NCBI RefSeq assembly: GCF_905220565.1
Contig: NC_059401.1
Span: 6,783,001 to 6,847,000 of the forward strand
Source of the DNA: Melitaea cinxia
Taxonomy: Eukaryota; Arthropoda; Insecta; Lepidoptera; Nymphalidae
Length of the DNA: 64,000 bases
Reading direction: 5' to 3'
The notes under the pieces were generated by a model, which was not told the origin of the DNA, did no database searches, and saw only the letters and a program-made list of their open reading frames with translations. Position numbers and translations under genes: made by a program. Positions 1 through 10,861 of this stretch are shown in pieces; the stretch's first letter is position 1, and every line of letters begins with the position of its first letter.

Positions 1-490
1 TAGGTATCAGACAAAGCCCGGCTCGCATCCCGCCGGACCTCTCTACCTCAACCCATCGCCATAGGACTTAGCGTACACGGAGTCCATGAATCGGAAGCAG
101 TCAACTGCGCAGGATATATTAAGGTGCGCAAGCGTTCGCGCATACGCAGGCGCACACACTCGTCCTCCCCCTCCCTAATTCAGTGGAACGGTGAACCGAT
201 ACGACTGTGGAAGAGGTCGGATGATGTGTCTGGGCGACGGTAACTGTACGCCCTCTGCCGTCGCCCTAGGCCATCCACCTTGCCTTGCTGAATCGCCGAG
301 TGTACCAAACCCCTTCGCAATATCTACATTGGGTTGCCACCCTCGTCGAAGCAGACTTTCAGTGGGGATACTACTGTCTCGACGGGAGGGGGCCAGAGAC
401 AGTAGCAGCTCGGGAAGCTGGGGTCGCATACCCGTATACCACAATACAACTTTCGACAGAAGTTGCAGTGGTACCCCTGACTTAAAACCC
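1..490 (+). repeat. GC-rich LINE-like 3' end (unassigned)
   Basis: This block is clearly richer in GC than the rest of the window and runs straight into a CATA microsatellite, an arrangement common at the 3' ends of non-LTR retrotransposons. Frames are open on both strands between about 175 and 520, but none shows a domain I recognise and the minus-strand frame is largely translated microsatellite. The left end is cut by the window edge. It could instead be the end of a host exon, but nothing supports that. Strand is nominal. Confidence 0.35.
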
Positions 491-626
491 ACATATATAC
501 CTACATATACACACACATAAATACATACATAAATACATACATAAATACATACATACACACATACATACACATATACATACATACACATACATACATACAT
601 ACATACATACATACATAAATACATAT
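487..626. repeat. CATA/CATAAATA microsatellite
   Basis: Short tandem repeat of CATA with interspersed CATAAATA and CACA variants. It gives long stop-free but meaningless frames on the minus strand (MYVCMYVY-like). Confidence 0.9.
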
Positions 627-711
627 ATTGAGAGTACAACAATTATGAGAGGTTCATAGCTTCGGAGAGATGATGTATGATTTATTTGTGGGGTATTGTA
701 ATTTTATTTTT

Positions 712-985
712 ATTATACAACTATGTCGGCAAACAAGTGTACGGCTAACCTTATGTTACCTAAGTGATTACCCTAGCTTATAGACGCCTGTATCACCAGA
801 AGTGCCTCTAGTGCGTTGCCTATTCAATTCCCCCAGGAGCTCTGGTCACTTTACTCACCACAGGTACACGACACTACTTGAAAGGAGTATTATTTAGCTG
901 TAATTTTCTGTAAGGTCGAGGTACTTCCCCAGTCGGGCTGTTCTAAATTTTGAGCAGGATATTTCCTGCTGTGCCCTACCTTAGT
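712..985 (+). repeat. Dispersed repeat, 'GTCGGCAAACAAG' family, copy 1
   Basis: A degenerate copy of a repeat that recurs at 29,951-30,200, 55,341-55,480 and 55,667-55,738. Shared marks are GGCAAACAAG, TATAGACGCCTG, CACCAGAAG, CCCCCAGGAGCTCTG, TTTAGCTGT and GTAAGGTCGAGGTACT. From memory this is widespread in butterfly genomes. Whether it is a SINE or a LINE 3' end cannot be settled here. Confidence 0.75.
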
Positions 986-1467
986 TATGTTTATTTATTT
1001 TTTTATTTACACTTTGGCACAACAATACGTAATGAACAAAATATAGAATTACGTATAAATGTAACAAAGTTACATTAGTTACAACTAGGGATTACAATCC
1101 GGTGTCGTTTTTAATCCGCCAGATCCGATAGGATTCAAGCCGGATTGATCAAACCATAGTAACCTAACTTTTTTTCATTTTCACATAAATAGACCATGAA
1201 TGAAGTATAAAAAACCGTACATATATGATTTAATTTTAATACTATTATTATTTTAGACTAATTTTTAACAGAAACAAGAATGAAAATCTGTGTCAAAAGT
1301 CAAAACAAAAATCTCATTTTGAAAGTCTGTCATCACTCTACTGTCTTCTATAGCAAGTCTTTTTGCATTAAGGCTGTACGGTTATGGAGTACTTTACCAT
1401 TACACATTACACGTGAAACATAACTGGAATCTTTTAAAAATTATGTGGTGTCATGAGACACCAGGTA

Positions 1468-1929
1468 GGAACGAAGTTCCTTTGGATAGTATAGAAGCAA
1501 CACAATTTGAAAAAAAAATGTTGAATTTTATATATATTTTCTAGTTCTTGATTTTTTTTTAATTTTGTTAATTGGTTTTTTAATAAAGTACATAAAAGGA
1601 TTTAGGAAATTTAGTATTTTGGAAAATAACAAATACCGTAAAATAAAATAAATCAAACAAAATAATAATAATAATAATTCAAACTATTGTATTGTATAAG
1701 TGAAATAAAAAACATGGCTTTATTTATTTTTGTCAACAGTATAAAATTACATAAATATAAAAAAAAAGTTTACTAGTAATATTTTAGTTTTACAAACGTC
1801 ATATTATACAGTCGTCTGACTGATATTACGTCACTTCCGTTATATATTTTTCTTACGGTTTTAGTATCACATTTTTTTCGGTTCGCTCGCCCAGCCAAAT
1901 GTCAAGCCTGCCGTAAGGAACTTCGTTCC
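1468..1929. repeat. Inverted-repeat-bounded segment (GGAACGAAGTTCC)
   Basis: The 13-mer GGAACGAAGTTCC at 1468-1480 recurs as its exact reverse complement GGAACTTCGTTCC at 1917-1929, enclosing about 436 bp of very AT-rich sequence. The layout suggests a non-autonomous element with short terminal inverted repeats. No convincing target-site duplication was found, so the true ends are uncertain. Confidence 0.4.
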
Positions 1930-2483
1930 AATTATATATCAAATTAAAATTAAAAAATATTAAGCTTGACTTCTATAAGAGCTACAAATGTATCTGTGGA
2001 AAGGTTCTGTCAAATAATAAATACATTTGTCGAATTAAGCTCACTTTTTATTCGAAAAACGGTTAGTTATACTGATGAGCAGTTCAATTTCGAAAATTCT
2101 TGTTATGTGGTGAGAAGGAAGAAAGAAATTTCTAAGTAAAATACGAGTACGCGATGGTTGGTCTTTATTTTTGTATACATGTGTTAGATAGTGTTAGATA
2201 TTCCTTACATTATTATAGTTAGTGTAAAAAATGTAAAAATCAATATAAATATACATACAAATGCACTATACACAAATACAAATACATATATATACAAATA
2301 AAAATACATAAATACAAACTTATTCACATATTGTTACAACAATAAAAATAATATAATAGATAATAATAATAACAACAAATACATTAAAGATAATATAAAA
2401 TTATTAAATGTCATGCAAGGCGATATATATTATACAAAGTTTGTAAAAACTTGAGCGCCTTTGGTGCGACAAAGCCAGCTAGG

Positions 2484-2612
2484 TCACAAACCCGCCTGCC
2501 CAGCGTGGTGATTATGGGCAAAACACATGAGTTCACGCCGTTTTTGTCGCGAAATTTTGGAAACCTATGTCCAGCAGTGGACTGTATTAGGCTGAAGTGA
2601 TGATGAGTGATG
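2484..2612 (+). repeat. RTE-type LINE 3' tail
   Basis: Carries the order typical of lepidopteran RTE tails: CCGCCTGCCCAGCGTGGTGA, ATGGGCAAAACAC, GAGTTCACGCC, then CCTATGTCCAGCAGTGGACT, TAGGCTGA and a TGATGATGA tail. No coding part is left. Related copies lie at 4318, 10,862 (reverse), 34,040 and 37,864 (reverse). Confidence 0.7.
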
Positions 2613-3069
2613 ATGAGAGTGTGAGATGATGTCAGATATGAGGAGTGGGATGTCCCGTCTCTTTACGATAAGCTTATTGTCATTCGAGTGGAGTGACCGT
2701 TTGTGAGTCTCACAACCGCTGTTTAAGATACAGAAGGTAGTTTTAGGTTTTACGTTGTCTTAACAGGAACTGACCAGGTTCTCAGATTTTTAGCGCTTAA
2801 AATTATTCAATTAATACTCGTTTAAGTTAACATCGCTTGTATCAGTGTAGCCTTAATTGATAAAAGGAGACGGTGCTAACATTTAGTTATAATATTCCGT
2901 TCTAATGAAGCTATAAAATTTATTTTAATACGATAACCCACACCATATTTGTTTCTGTAGGATTTGTGCAATGGGTGCATGTAGAGGGATGACTAGATAC
3001 TGCGAAATATAGGATGGATTATAAGACACACCTCATTGACATAATTGACGTTAATGATTTTATGTCTGA

Positions 3070-3504
3070 ACTAGCAACCCGCCCCGGCTTCGCACGGGTG
3101 CAATGTTGATACTACAGAATGTCTTTATTTGTAGTGTGAAGCTAGCTTATAGCATGGTTATTAACATAATAACCACATTCAAATATGCGTCGTTAGATTA
3201 CACGTTGTAACAGAATGCGTTGAAGAAATAAAGGTTCACTGCTCGTACCCCGTAGGCGATAGCATGATAATTTGTAGCCTATATGTTGACCCGACTTCTT
3301 AATAATATTCGTGCCAAATTTGAAGTAAATCCATGCGGTACTTTTTGAGTTCATCCCGGACATACATACAGACAAACAGACAAACATTCTAAAAACTATA
3401 TTTTTGGCTTCGGTATCGATTGTAGATCACACCCCAAGTATTCTTTTAAAAAAATATTCAATGTACAGTTTTGACTTTCCTACCATTTTATTATATGTAT
3501 AGAT
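3070..3504 (+). repeat. SINE-like repeat 'CCCGCCCCGGCTTCGCACGG', copy 1
   Basis: Nearly the same 430-bp sequence occurs at 13,502-13,941 in the same orientation, with a few small indels. Both copies start at CTAGC and end at TATGTATAGAT. Internal marks are GCGTCGTTAGATTAC, TGCGTTGAAGAAATAAAGG and CCCGGACATACATACAGAC. The short reading frame on the minus strand is incidental. Confidence 0.8.
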
Positions 3505-4317
3505 GAATATACGTCAGTATTTTAAGTTTTCGTCTGTTTTCTTGCGAGTATTTTTCTTTAAAATTTTGTTTTGTTGGCAATTATAACATCTATGTTTTTT
3601 GTTTTCCTATCTTCTTTTGTTAGTTTTCGAAGGGTTTGTACTAAAATCATAGCACGTATTAATGAACAAATTAATAATGTTTTGTACGAACACACATAGT
3701 CTTGAATCTTTGCTTTTAATTATTGGCAGGCGTTAAAGAGAAATGTATAAGAGTCGTTGTGCTGTTATACGGCAATCGTAATTTATCGTACATCAAAAAT
3801 TTTTTCAATTAGTTTACTCAAAATATAAGTATAATTTAATAATAGTGTAATTTGTTTATACTGAGGTTTGGCACGATTCATACATTTATCCGTAGTTAAT
3901 CTTGAGATATTAAAATTTCATTCATTTTAATTCTAAATAAACTATGGAATTATTATTTAAATTCTGAAAAGTTTTAGGTGTTATTTGTTACTTGTTTATA
4001 AAGCTTCTTTGCTGACTTAATGTTACAATAGGCCTATAACATATATTGTACTTCTAATAATCAGCTTATCCTTGTACAAAATTGAATCCTCTTTTTGATT
4101 AAAGATAGTTTATGACTCAGCTTAAGCGAATTCCAAAGAACGTTATATAAATTTTGTATTCGAATAGCGACAAAATATATAGGTACAATAAGCATTTATG
4201 TACATCTATCCTTACGAAGCAATTTGACGAATTATACTTCGTTTGCTTTGGCGGCGCATGCGTGACGAGGTATAAATATTTAATATTTAAGTATTAATTT
4301 TTTTTTATGTCTCTATT
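3505..4317. other. Unassigned AT-rich stretch
   Basis: No gene, repeat copy or structured element recognised. Confidence 0.5.
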
Positions 4318-4372
4318 TGTTGTGAATTTGTGGAAGCATCTGTCCAGCGGTGGACTGCGATAGGCTGAAGTA
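4318..4372 (+). repeat. Short RTE 3' tail fragment
   Basis: Contains TGTGGAAGCATCTGTCCAGC followed by GGTGGACTGCGATAGGCTGA, the last ~50 bp of the RTE tail family. Confidence 0.6.
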
Positions 4373-4834
4373 AACTAAATGATTAAATGGATTAGAGTAA
4401 GAAGCCTCATTAAGAACACCCTTATTGTGCATGAAGAAAGATAAGCTTTTAAGACGTACGGTAATCTATACCTACCTACTATTTAATATAATCTAAAACT
4501 TTACCTACTATAGATTATTAAACTTTTATACTTAAAATAAATATATTAAAAATATTCGTTAATTTCTTTTTCGGCCTGTGTATTTTAAAGCCAGCAGTTG
4601 GATGGTTATCCCGCCATCGGTCAGCTTTTTAAGTTAGAAGGTGGTATTGGAACTGTGTTATCCCTCGGTCGCCTCTTACGACACCCACAGGAAGAGAGGG
4701 AGTGGCTATATTCTAACTAGCACGGCATAGTAGAGATAGAGATAAAACATAAATTTAATTGAAAAAAAATGTATTTTAAAAATTATTACAATAAATCAAC
4801 AATTCAAACAAGAGTATTTAATTTTGAGTGTTGT

Positions 4835-7800
4835 TTAGAAGGGATAAGTTCGCCTTGTATTTACACGGAACATCCCAGTTCTGAAAATAAATAACGTGAT
4901 TATTAATTATTGAATAATAAATCTAAATTATAGCTATTGTTTAAAAAAAGCATACCCAAGCTTGTTAAATTCGTTATTGCCCATTCGTAAGGAATAGCCT
5001 CGACAGAGGTTTAAAGTAACTTGATGCCAATTTCCACATTGATTTCCGACTAAATGATTATGTGTGAGCGTAGCAGTGAAAACGTCCCAGGCGCGGTTAT
5101 GACTGCACTTGTTGTTAAAGGGGCATCCAGGCTGTCCAGAGCCGCCATTCACGAAAAAGTCGACATCACCAATTGCATCACCGACACCGTAGCCAAAGAG
5201 ACCGCCAGAATCGGTGTGAATAATTTCGACATAGTAAGCATCATTTCTGCTTAAACGATTGGAATTGGCACCCCAATTTGGCCCAGCAGGACTAAGGCCT
5301 GAAAGAAATTGTCTTATATATTATATAATAGAGATTACGATCTGAAATATACATTTTTAACATTGATGCCCTTTACAAGTCTTCAGCCGTGTTTTATTTT
5401 TCTGTATTTGGAATAAAAATGATTTGTACTGACGCGAAATTTACAAATTTGGTATTTACCAGTGATTCTTGCAACTGTTCCGTTAACTCTCCTTCCAGCA
5501 AATCCGACGATGTGAGCACCCAGATCGAAACCAACTAAATGTAACGTTTCAAGGTTTACAACTCCAGCGGTAACCAACTCATTTATTAAATTTCCCAAAT
5601 AAGTACCCACACTTGGAACGGCACCCGCCGCAACGGGGTAACTTTGTGACGCGTACACTGACCAGTCCACTACAATAACGTTTAAGTCACCATATACGAG
5701 GAAGGCTGTAAAAACAAAAAGGTTACGCAATAATATTCGTTAAATTTCAAGCAAGAATTCTTATCTCTATATATTCTAATTAAAATAAATGATTTTACCA
5801 TCCTTAACTGTAGGGTTCAAGCTAGTGGTCGCGGAACCCTTGTGTCCGTGGACAACGATAGAAGTGTTTCTTGTTGCAGATATTGTTTCGTTTAAATTAG
5901 CTGCTGTTACGTCTAATTCAACTGGCACTCGAGGTGTGTCACTGTAATAAAATAATGTTCGATTTTTAAGAAGTCATGAATCGAATGTAAATAGTAATAA
6001 CTAGTTACGGTTAGTTTGATATTATGTTATTATTTTTAAGTCATCACATACACTAAATGATATACTATTTTTATTATTAATGGTATACTATTTTAATAAA
6101 AACTTACAAAATACTTTACGTAGAAAAAATATCAACTTACCGTGAGTAAACATAGTATCTGTTAAAGCTTCCTTGTCTCGATAAACTGGGAACAGCGTGA
6201 CAAGCTGAAACTTATAATAAATCTTAATTATATTCGACGAGCAAAACCTTTAAATTACATCTAAATCATGGCTCTATCTTATAGGTTGAATAAACGGATG
6301 GAAGTTGCAAACAAAGTCGCGGGTACAGCTAATAGTAAAATATATTTTAGTTTTACGCAATATACAAAGTCTGATGATTAAATTTGTGATAACGTTTATA
6401 CTATCATTCAGTTTGCTAATAAGTATATCATATCAATTATCACATAAATCTAATGTTGATTTAAATGATAAAATAGATTAATATCAATTAATTACGTCAA
6501 TTGTTTTTTTATTGCTTACAAAAACAGTGTCGGTAAATATTTGATTTTCTTATTTATATGTCGATGACACCTATGTACGAACTGACGTGCGTCAGCTAAT
6601 AGATTTCGGTGTATGTGACTTTTGTTGGATCCGATAGTAATCACATAAAAAAAAAACATACTCGAACTTATTTTATACTAACGCAAGTTGAGTATCGTTT
6701 CTTTTCTTCTTAACCGACTTCCAAAAAAGGAGGAGGTTCTCAATTCGACTGTATTTTTTTATGTATGTTACATCAGAACTTTTGACTGGGTGGAGCGATT
6801 TTGACAAATTTTGTTGGAAAGGAGATATCCCAAGTTTAGTACCATGATAAGGAAACCAGGATCTGATGATGGGATCCCAGAGAAATTGATGGAAATTCTT
6901 GAAATTCCGCAATAACTTTTTACTGGGTGTACCGATTTTAATAATTCTTTTTTTGTTGGAAAGAAGATATCCTTAGTTTAGTACCATGATAAGAAAACCA
7001 GGATCTGATGATGGAATCTCAGAGAAATCGAGGGAACTTCTTGAAAATCCGCAATAACTTTTTACTGGGTGTACCGATTTTAATAATTTTTAATTTAATC
7101 CAAAGTCATGTCATTGTCATTTGTCATGTGGTCACATATAAATTTTATTGAGATCTGATAACTATTTTTTGAGTAATCTTTGATAACGCGCAGTTACTTG
7201 ACTATTTTTTCGTCGATCTACGTTGTATTACTCATCGATGTAATTGAAGTCGGTTATTTTTCGTTTGCGAGCAAACACAATTATTGATATAATTAATATA
7301 ACAATTGTCATTGAAACTTTCAATAAAATATTTTGTACTTAGTACTATATATACCCTAATTAATTATTACGAAGGATTAAGGTGGTGAAAATTAATTATT
7401 CTTTTTTTTTAAATAGGTATATCAGCGTAATCTTTCATATTTATATGATACCAGTCTATACTTGACACTAACACTTATATGAAGAGGAAACAGTTAATTT
7501 TTTTTATTTTATTTTTTTTGTAACCGAAAGTACTGGATTTTGGAAATTCTTTCACTCGCGGAATGCTACATTATCATTGAATCACCGTAGTCTATATTTT
7601 AAGGGAAGACAGTTGCAACCGCCGAAATTGAATGAAACCAATTTTTATTTTGATTTTGATTATGTAACCCAAACAGGCAAACTCTGGGGGAAAAGTAGTT
7701 CCTTATTAAAAATAATTCCACAAAAGACCTATTAATTAAAAAAGCGATAAATTCGAAATAAATAAATAAACTAATTGTTGTGTTGTAAGTGTATTTGACA

Positions 7801-8904
7801 GTAATTTATTTAAAAAAATGTTTTTTATTTACTAACCTTTTAATCTAAGTATGTATGACGAGAAATATTATTTGACTAAACTCTAATGTTGAAACTATTC
7901 AGAAAAAAAAAAAAACAAATAAATGGACAAATAATCACTAAAAAACCATACGAGTATCTAGTTTATCTAGGCCTTAGGTGAAACAATAATATTAAAAAAA
8001 ATAAGAAAAAGAAATTCATGTTGTGTTTATATTTATGTTCTATTTAATTACCCGCAATAAAACAGAATCTTAAAAAAAGAATTATCGTCAAATCTAAGAA
8101 TTTCAATATAAAATGGTGGTTTAAGGAAAAGCCTCTTTGATTACCTGCATACTGAAAAAGAATCCTTTTAAACATTTTTGAATATCATATCAAAAATTGA
8201 CCGCTCCAGCGGGATTCGAACCCGCGTCTCCGATTGACCGTGTCGGCGCTCTAGCCAATTATGCTATGGAACGATGTACCCGCTAGAGCGAAATTTTTGA
8301 TATGATGATTTTTATTTTCGGTTTAAGTGAACCGTGGCGCCGTCTATAGTGAGTTCTTTACAGAGACCCGTAACTATTCAAAGTTTCATATTACAACGAA
8401 AATCTTTGACAGGAGACGACACCATGCTATTTTTTAATATGTACGATTTTATTTTTGTGTACCCACACATTAGGAATTCTAAACATTTTTGAATATCATA
8501 TCAAAAATTGACCGCTCCAGCGGGATTCGAACCCGCGTCATCGTTCCATAGCTTAATTGGCTAAAGCGCCGACACAGTCAGTCGGAGACGCGGGTTCGAA
8601 TCCCGCTGGAGCGGTCAATTTTTGATATGATATTCAAAAATGTTTAGAATTCCTAATGTGTGGGTACACAAAAATAAAATCGTACATATTAAGAATCCTT
8701 TTTTAAGGTTATAAATAAATCATGATCAGGATAACATTTAGAAACGGATAAATAGATAAATATCAATAAATTTAACATATATCAACAGAAGTAGGCAGGC
8801 TTAGAAGTTCTAGGTGTTTAGTTTTTTAAAAATTATGAATAAAATATTAACATAAATTTCTCACCAATTATTGTAGCGGCAAACACAATCAGTATTTTAT
8901 TCAT
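4835..8904 (-). CDS. Secreted lipase-family protein with altered active site (6 exons, 293 aa)
   Basis: Pancreatic-lipase/phospholipase A1-like protein of the insect type, probably secreted into the gut lumen. Exons (minus strand): 8904-8865, 6204-6141, 5941-5799, 5705-5460, 5298-4956, 4880-4835. All junctions are GT-AG and phases fit exactly (882 nt including stop). The start ATG begins a signal peptide, MNKILIVFAATIIGACHA. The core follows: HGH at about residues 70-72, VVDWS at 94-98, G-F-D-L-G at 141-145 (usual GxSxG), LSPAGP at 166-171 (usual LDPAGP), GDVDF at 208-212, a very short lid between Cys223 and Cys229, then SHNRAW with His231, and the C-terminus GTGMFRVNTRRTYPF. The spacing of residues 143 and 167 (24) equals Ser152-Asp176 of human pancreatic lipase. 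Since Asp replaces the nucleophilic Ser and Ser replaces the Asp, catalysis is unlikely; a binding or pseudo-enzyme role is inferred, as in yolk proteins of this fold. The exon 5 donor (GGGTATGC) matters: reading through it reaches a false stop at 4934. Confidence 0.9.
6287..6345 (+). repeat. SINE-like tail fragment
   Basis: Contains ACAAAGTCGCGGGTACAGCT, the end motif shared with fragments near 14,590, 19,830, 41,900 and 52,640. Confidence 0.4.
6711..7284 (+). repeat. AACCGACTTC-family repeat, copy 1
   Basis: Runs from TAACCGACTTCCAAAAAAGG to TGAAGTCGGTTATTTTTCG and GTTTGCGAGCAAACACAATT, so the ends are inverted around AACCGACTTC. An internal block of about 136 bp (TTTTTACTGGGTGTACCGAT ... 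ACCAGGATCTGATGATGG) is tandemly repeated. It lies in lipase intron 1. Other copies are at 9393, 11,229, 18,851, 33,790, 40,857, 41,045, 43,799, 47,470 and 58,314. No coding capacity is seen, so it is probably a non-autonomous element. Confidence 0.75.
8170..8312 (-). repeat. tRNA-derived repeat, copy 1
   Basis: Positions 8170-8228 match 8481-8539 exactly. On the minus strand 8273-8201 reads as a tRNA-like sequence starting CGTTCCATAGC, with a B-box-like GGTTCGAATCC and the closing arm TGGAGCG. Just beyond it, CCCGCTAGAGCG and ATTTTTGATATGATGA at about 8279-8310 resemble a decayed inverted arm. Confidence 0.7.
8434..8692. repeat. Perfect 106-bp hairpin containing a tRNA-like sequence
   Basis: The left arm 8434-8539 is the exact reverse complement of the right arm 8587-8692 (106 bp, no mismatch by eye), separated by a 47-nt loop. 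Both arms contain the 3' half of the tRNA-like sequence plus the flank TCAATTTTTGATATGATATT and GGGTACACAAAAATAAAATC. The loop supplies the tRNA 5' half. Since it lies in a lipase intron, the pre-mRNA would carry a long double-stranded stem. Confidence 0.95.
8542..8614 (+). other. tRNA-like cloverleaf, probably a SINE head rather than a working tRNA
   Basis: 73 nt fold by eye as a tRNA: acceptor CGTTCCA/TGGAGCG (one G-T pair), D arm GCTT/AAGC, anticodon stem CCGAC/GTCGG with loop ACAGTCA, T arm GCGGG TTCGAAT CCCGC, discriminator G. The loop has C rather than T at position 33, and the downstream flank is shared with other copies, so a tRNA-derived repeat is likelier than a functional gene. The nominal anticodon would be AGT. 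Confidence 0.5.
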
Positions 8905-8964
8905 CTTGCCTATAACGTACAATAACGATAGAAATAAATCTGGCAATCTTCAAAATTATTACTA

Positions 8965-8972
8965 TTTATATA
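8965..8972 (-). promoter_or_regulatory. TATA box of the lipase gene
   Basis: On the minus strand the sequence is CTATATAAATAG, with TATATAAA about 61 bp upstream of the ATG. Transcription would start near 8935-8942 and give a 5' leader of only 30-40 nt. Confidence 0.7.
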
Positions 8973-9003
8973 GTTGCCTAATATCTAAGAAATCAAGGTA
9001 CTA

Positions 9004-9097
9004 AGATAGGATTGATAAAATAAATACGACCTCAAAGAATTATTCCGCTCATTATTTATTTCTATTCTTTAAACTAATGACAGATAAGATATGATAA
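9004..9097. promoter_or_regulatory. Cluster of GATA-factor-like sites upstream of the lipase
   Basis: WGATAR matches occur at 9004-9009 (AGATAG), 9013-9018 (TGATAA), 9082-9087 (AGATAA) and 9092-9097 (TGATAA), within about 130 bp upstream of the TATA box. GATA factors drive many insect midgut genes, which would suit a lipase. Such sites also arise by chance in AT-rich DNA. Confidence 0.35.
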
Positions 9098-9392
9098 TGA
9101 AATTCAATATATTGCTCTATTGACAACTGATCACAAGAAGTCACAGTTGGCTTAAAACTTTAAATTTGATTCAATCTATAAGTTTTAAAGCCAAAGAGCT
9201 TAGAAAAAAATAATGAGTGGAATCCCCAAAAACAAGTTGACGTAAACTGTTGCCACCAATTTTGACTAAGATATAGTTTGTGATGTTAAGGCTTATAGAG
9301 TTGAGTTTTCGCTCTATACGAGATCTAATAACTTTTTACCATTACAAGCCATTTGGTCTCGTCTTGGTGGGAGTACATTCCTTTTTCATTTT

Positions 9393-10120
9393 TAACTGAC
9401 TTCCAACAAAGGAGGAGGTTCTCAATTCGACTGTTTTTTATGTATGTTGCTTCAGAACTTTTTATTGGGTTGGCCGATTTCGATATTTATTTATTTTTTA
9501 ATTTAAAGGCGCGTGTCATGTAGTCCCATTTAAATTAAATTGAGATCTAACAGGTTCTTATCGTATTATATCTAATAATGCGTATTTGCTTTACGACGAC
9601 GGCGACTATTTTTTCGTCGACCTACGTTGTATTATACCGCATAACTATTCACTAGGTATTCTGATTTTGTTAAATCTTAATCTTATTTTAATCAAAAGCT
9701 GATCCTTGCCTTGTAGTTTCATTTAAATTTGATTGAGATATAATGAGTACTATTTGAGTAATCTTTGATGACGCGTATTAATGTGACGGTGCGTTCTTTG
9801 TTGCCATCTATCGGAATTCAGTAAAACTATTTCGATTCGGACTATCGACCAAATGATACTAATGGCTTCTATAACCTAGTGAGCTATATTAGCCACTAGG
9901 GGCAGTAGCAGTTTATTCTTTATAAATAACTTATTATTCTTGTTTATTCGAAAGCTGATGCTGGTCTTGTGGTCTCATTTAAATTTGATCGAGATCTGAT
10001 GATTACTTTTTGTTTAATATTTGATAACACGGATTTACTTGACTGTTTTCCGTCTACGTACGTTGTATTACTGGTCGATGTAACTGAAGTCTTTTTTTAC
10101 GTTTGCGTAGCACAATTATT
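9393..10120 (+). repeat. AACCGACTTC-family repeat, copy 2 with unusual middle
   Basis: Starts TAACTGACTTCCAACAAAGG and ends ACTGAAGTC, CGTTTGCG, CACAATTATT. Around 9790-9925 there is a segment not seen in the other copies, including TTGCCATCTATCGGAATTC and CACTAGGGGCAGTAG. This may be a nested insertion. Confidence 0.65.
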
Positions 10121-10861
10121 GTAAGTTGTTTATGACAATACATAATAATATTTTTCTATTCTTATATTTAAAATTCTTCTATTCAGCATTTTTTTAACTT
10201 TTCAAGAATTTTTTAATAAGGTTGTTAGTGGGACAAAATATTACTATATTTTAATATATTTGTAAACAATTGTGGACTTCGATGGAAAATTTGTAACTTC
10301 TCTTTACTAATGTTATAAGGTTGTAAAATTTATGACTTTATGAGTTTGTAATTAAGATGTGTAGGGTCTCTTTGTATCCCTTTACGCTAAACTGAAAATG
10401 CGTTAAAGTAAATCTACAGGAAACTAGAATGATATATCCTTATTTTACTTATAATTAGAGACATTTTTATAGTCACAGTCTTAGAATATCGTGGTTGAGA
10501 ATAACGGTATTCCTACTTGGCTTCCATTGTTTAATCTAGTGGTATAACCAGAAAATATATTTCAAAACGTTATACGTATAGTAACGTATAGTATAAAAAG
10601 TATATTAGTTACCTAAGTCATTTGATGGCGATTAAAATTATTGTATTTATTATATAACTTGAATAAATACTGAACTAGTTTTACACTAAAGTGTATGCCA
10701 CAGTTTCAAAGTTAGGGACGTCTTTAATGAACTGTGGGTACGGATCACTTAATAATAATGGAAGTCGTAAGCACTTAGTATAGTGGGGCTTCTATAGATA
10801 TTAGTGAGCAGTTAGGTAAAGATTTTTCAAAATAGACATTTTTATCTGTCAATAGTATCTA
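10121..10861. other. Unassigned AT-rich stretch
   Basis: No gene or recognisable repeat. Confidence 0.5.

Larger units (their letters stand above)
6205..8864 (-). other. Intron 1 of the lipase gene
   Basis: Bounded by the donor GGTGAGA (exon ends at 8865) and the acceptor TTTCAG (exon begins at 6204). It holds an AACCGACTTC-family repeat, two tRNA-like repeat copies and a long perfect hairpin. The other introns are 199, 93, 161 and 75 bp, so nearly all the gene's length comes from insertions here. Confidence 0.85.

Noticed and set aside
175..642. 155-codon minus-strand and 109-codon plus-strand ORFs at the left edge
   Set aside because: The minus frame is mostly CATA microsatellite and the plus frame overlaps the same GC-rich repeat end. 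Neither shows a domain.
4934..5298. Lipase ending at the TAG at 4934
   Set aside because: A donor at 4955 and acceptor at 4881 give the family C-terminus and restore the expected ending, so the read-through stop is intronic.
8542..8614. Functional tRNA gene (nominal anticodon AGT)
   Set aside because: Position 33 is C, and the same flank accompanies diverged copies at 8,201 and 30,651. A tRNA-derived repeat is likelier; a tRNA covariance search would decide.
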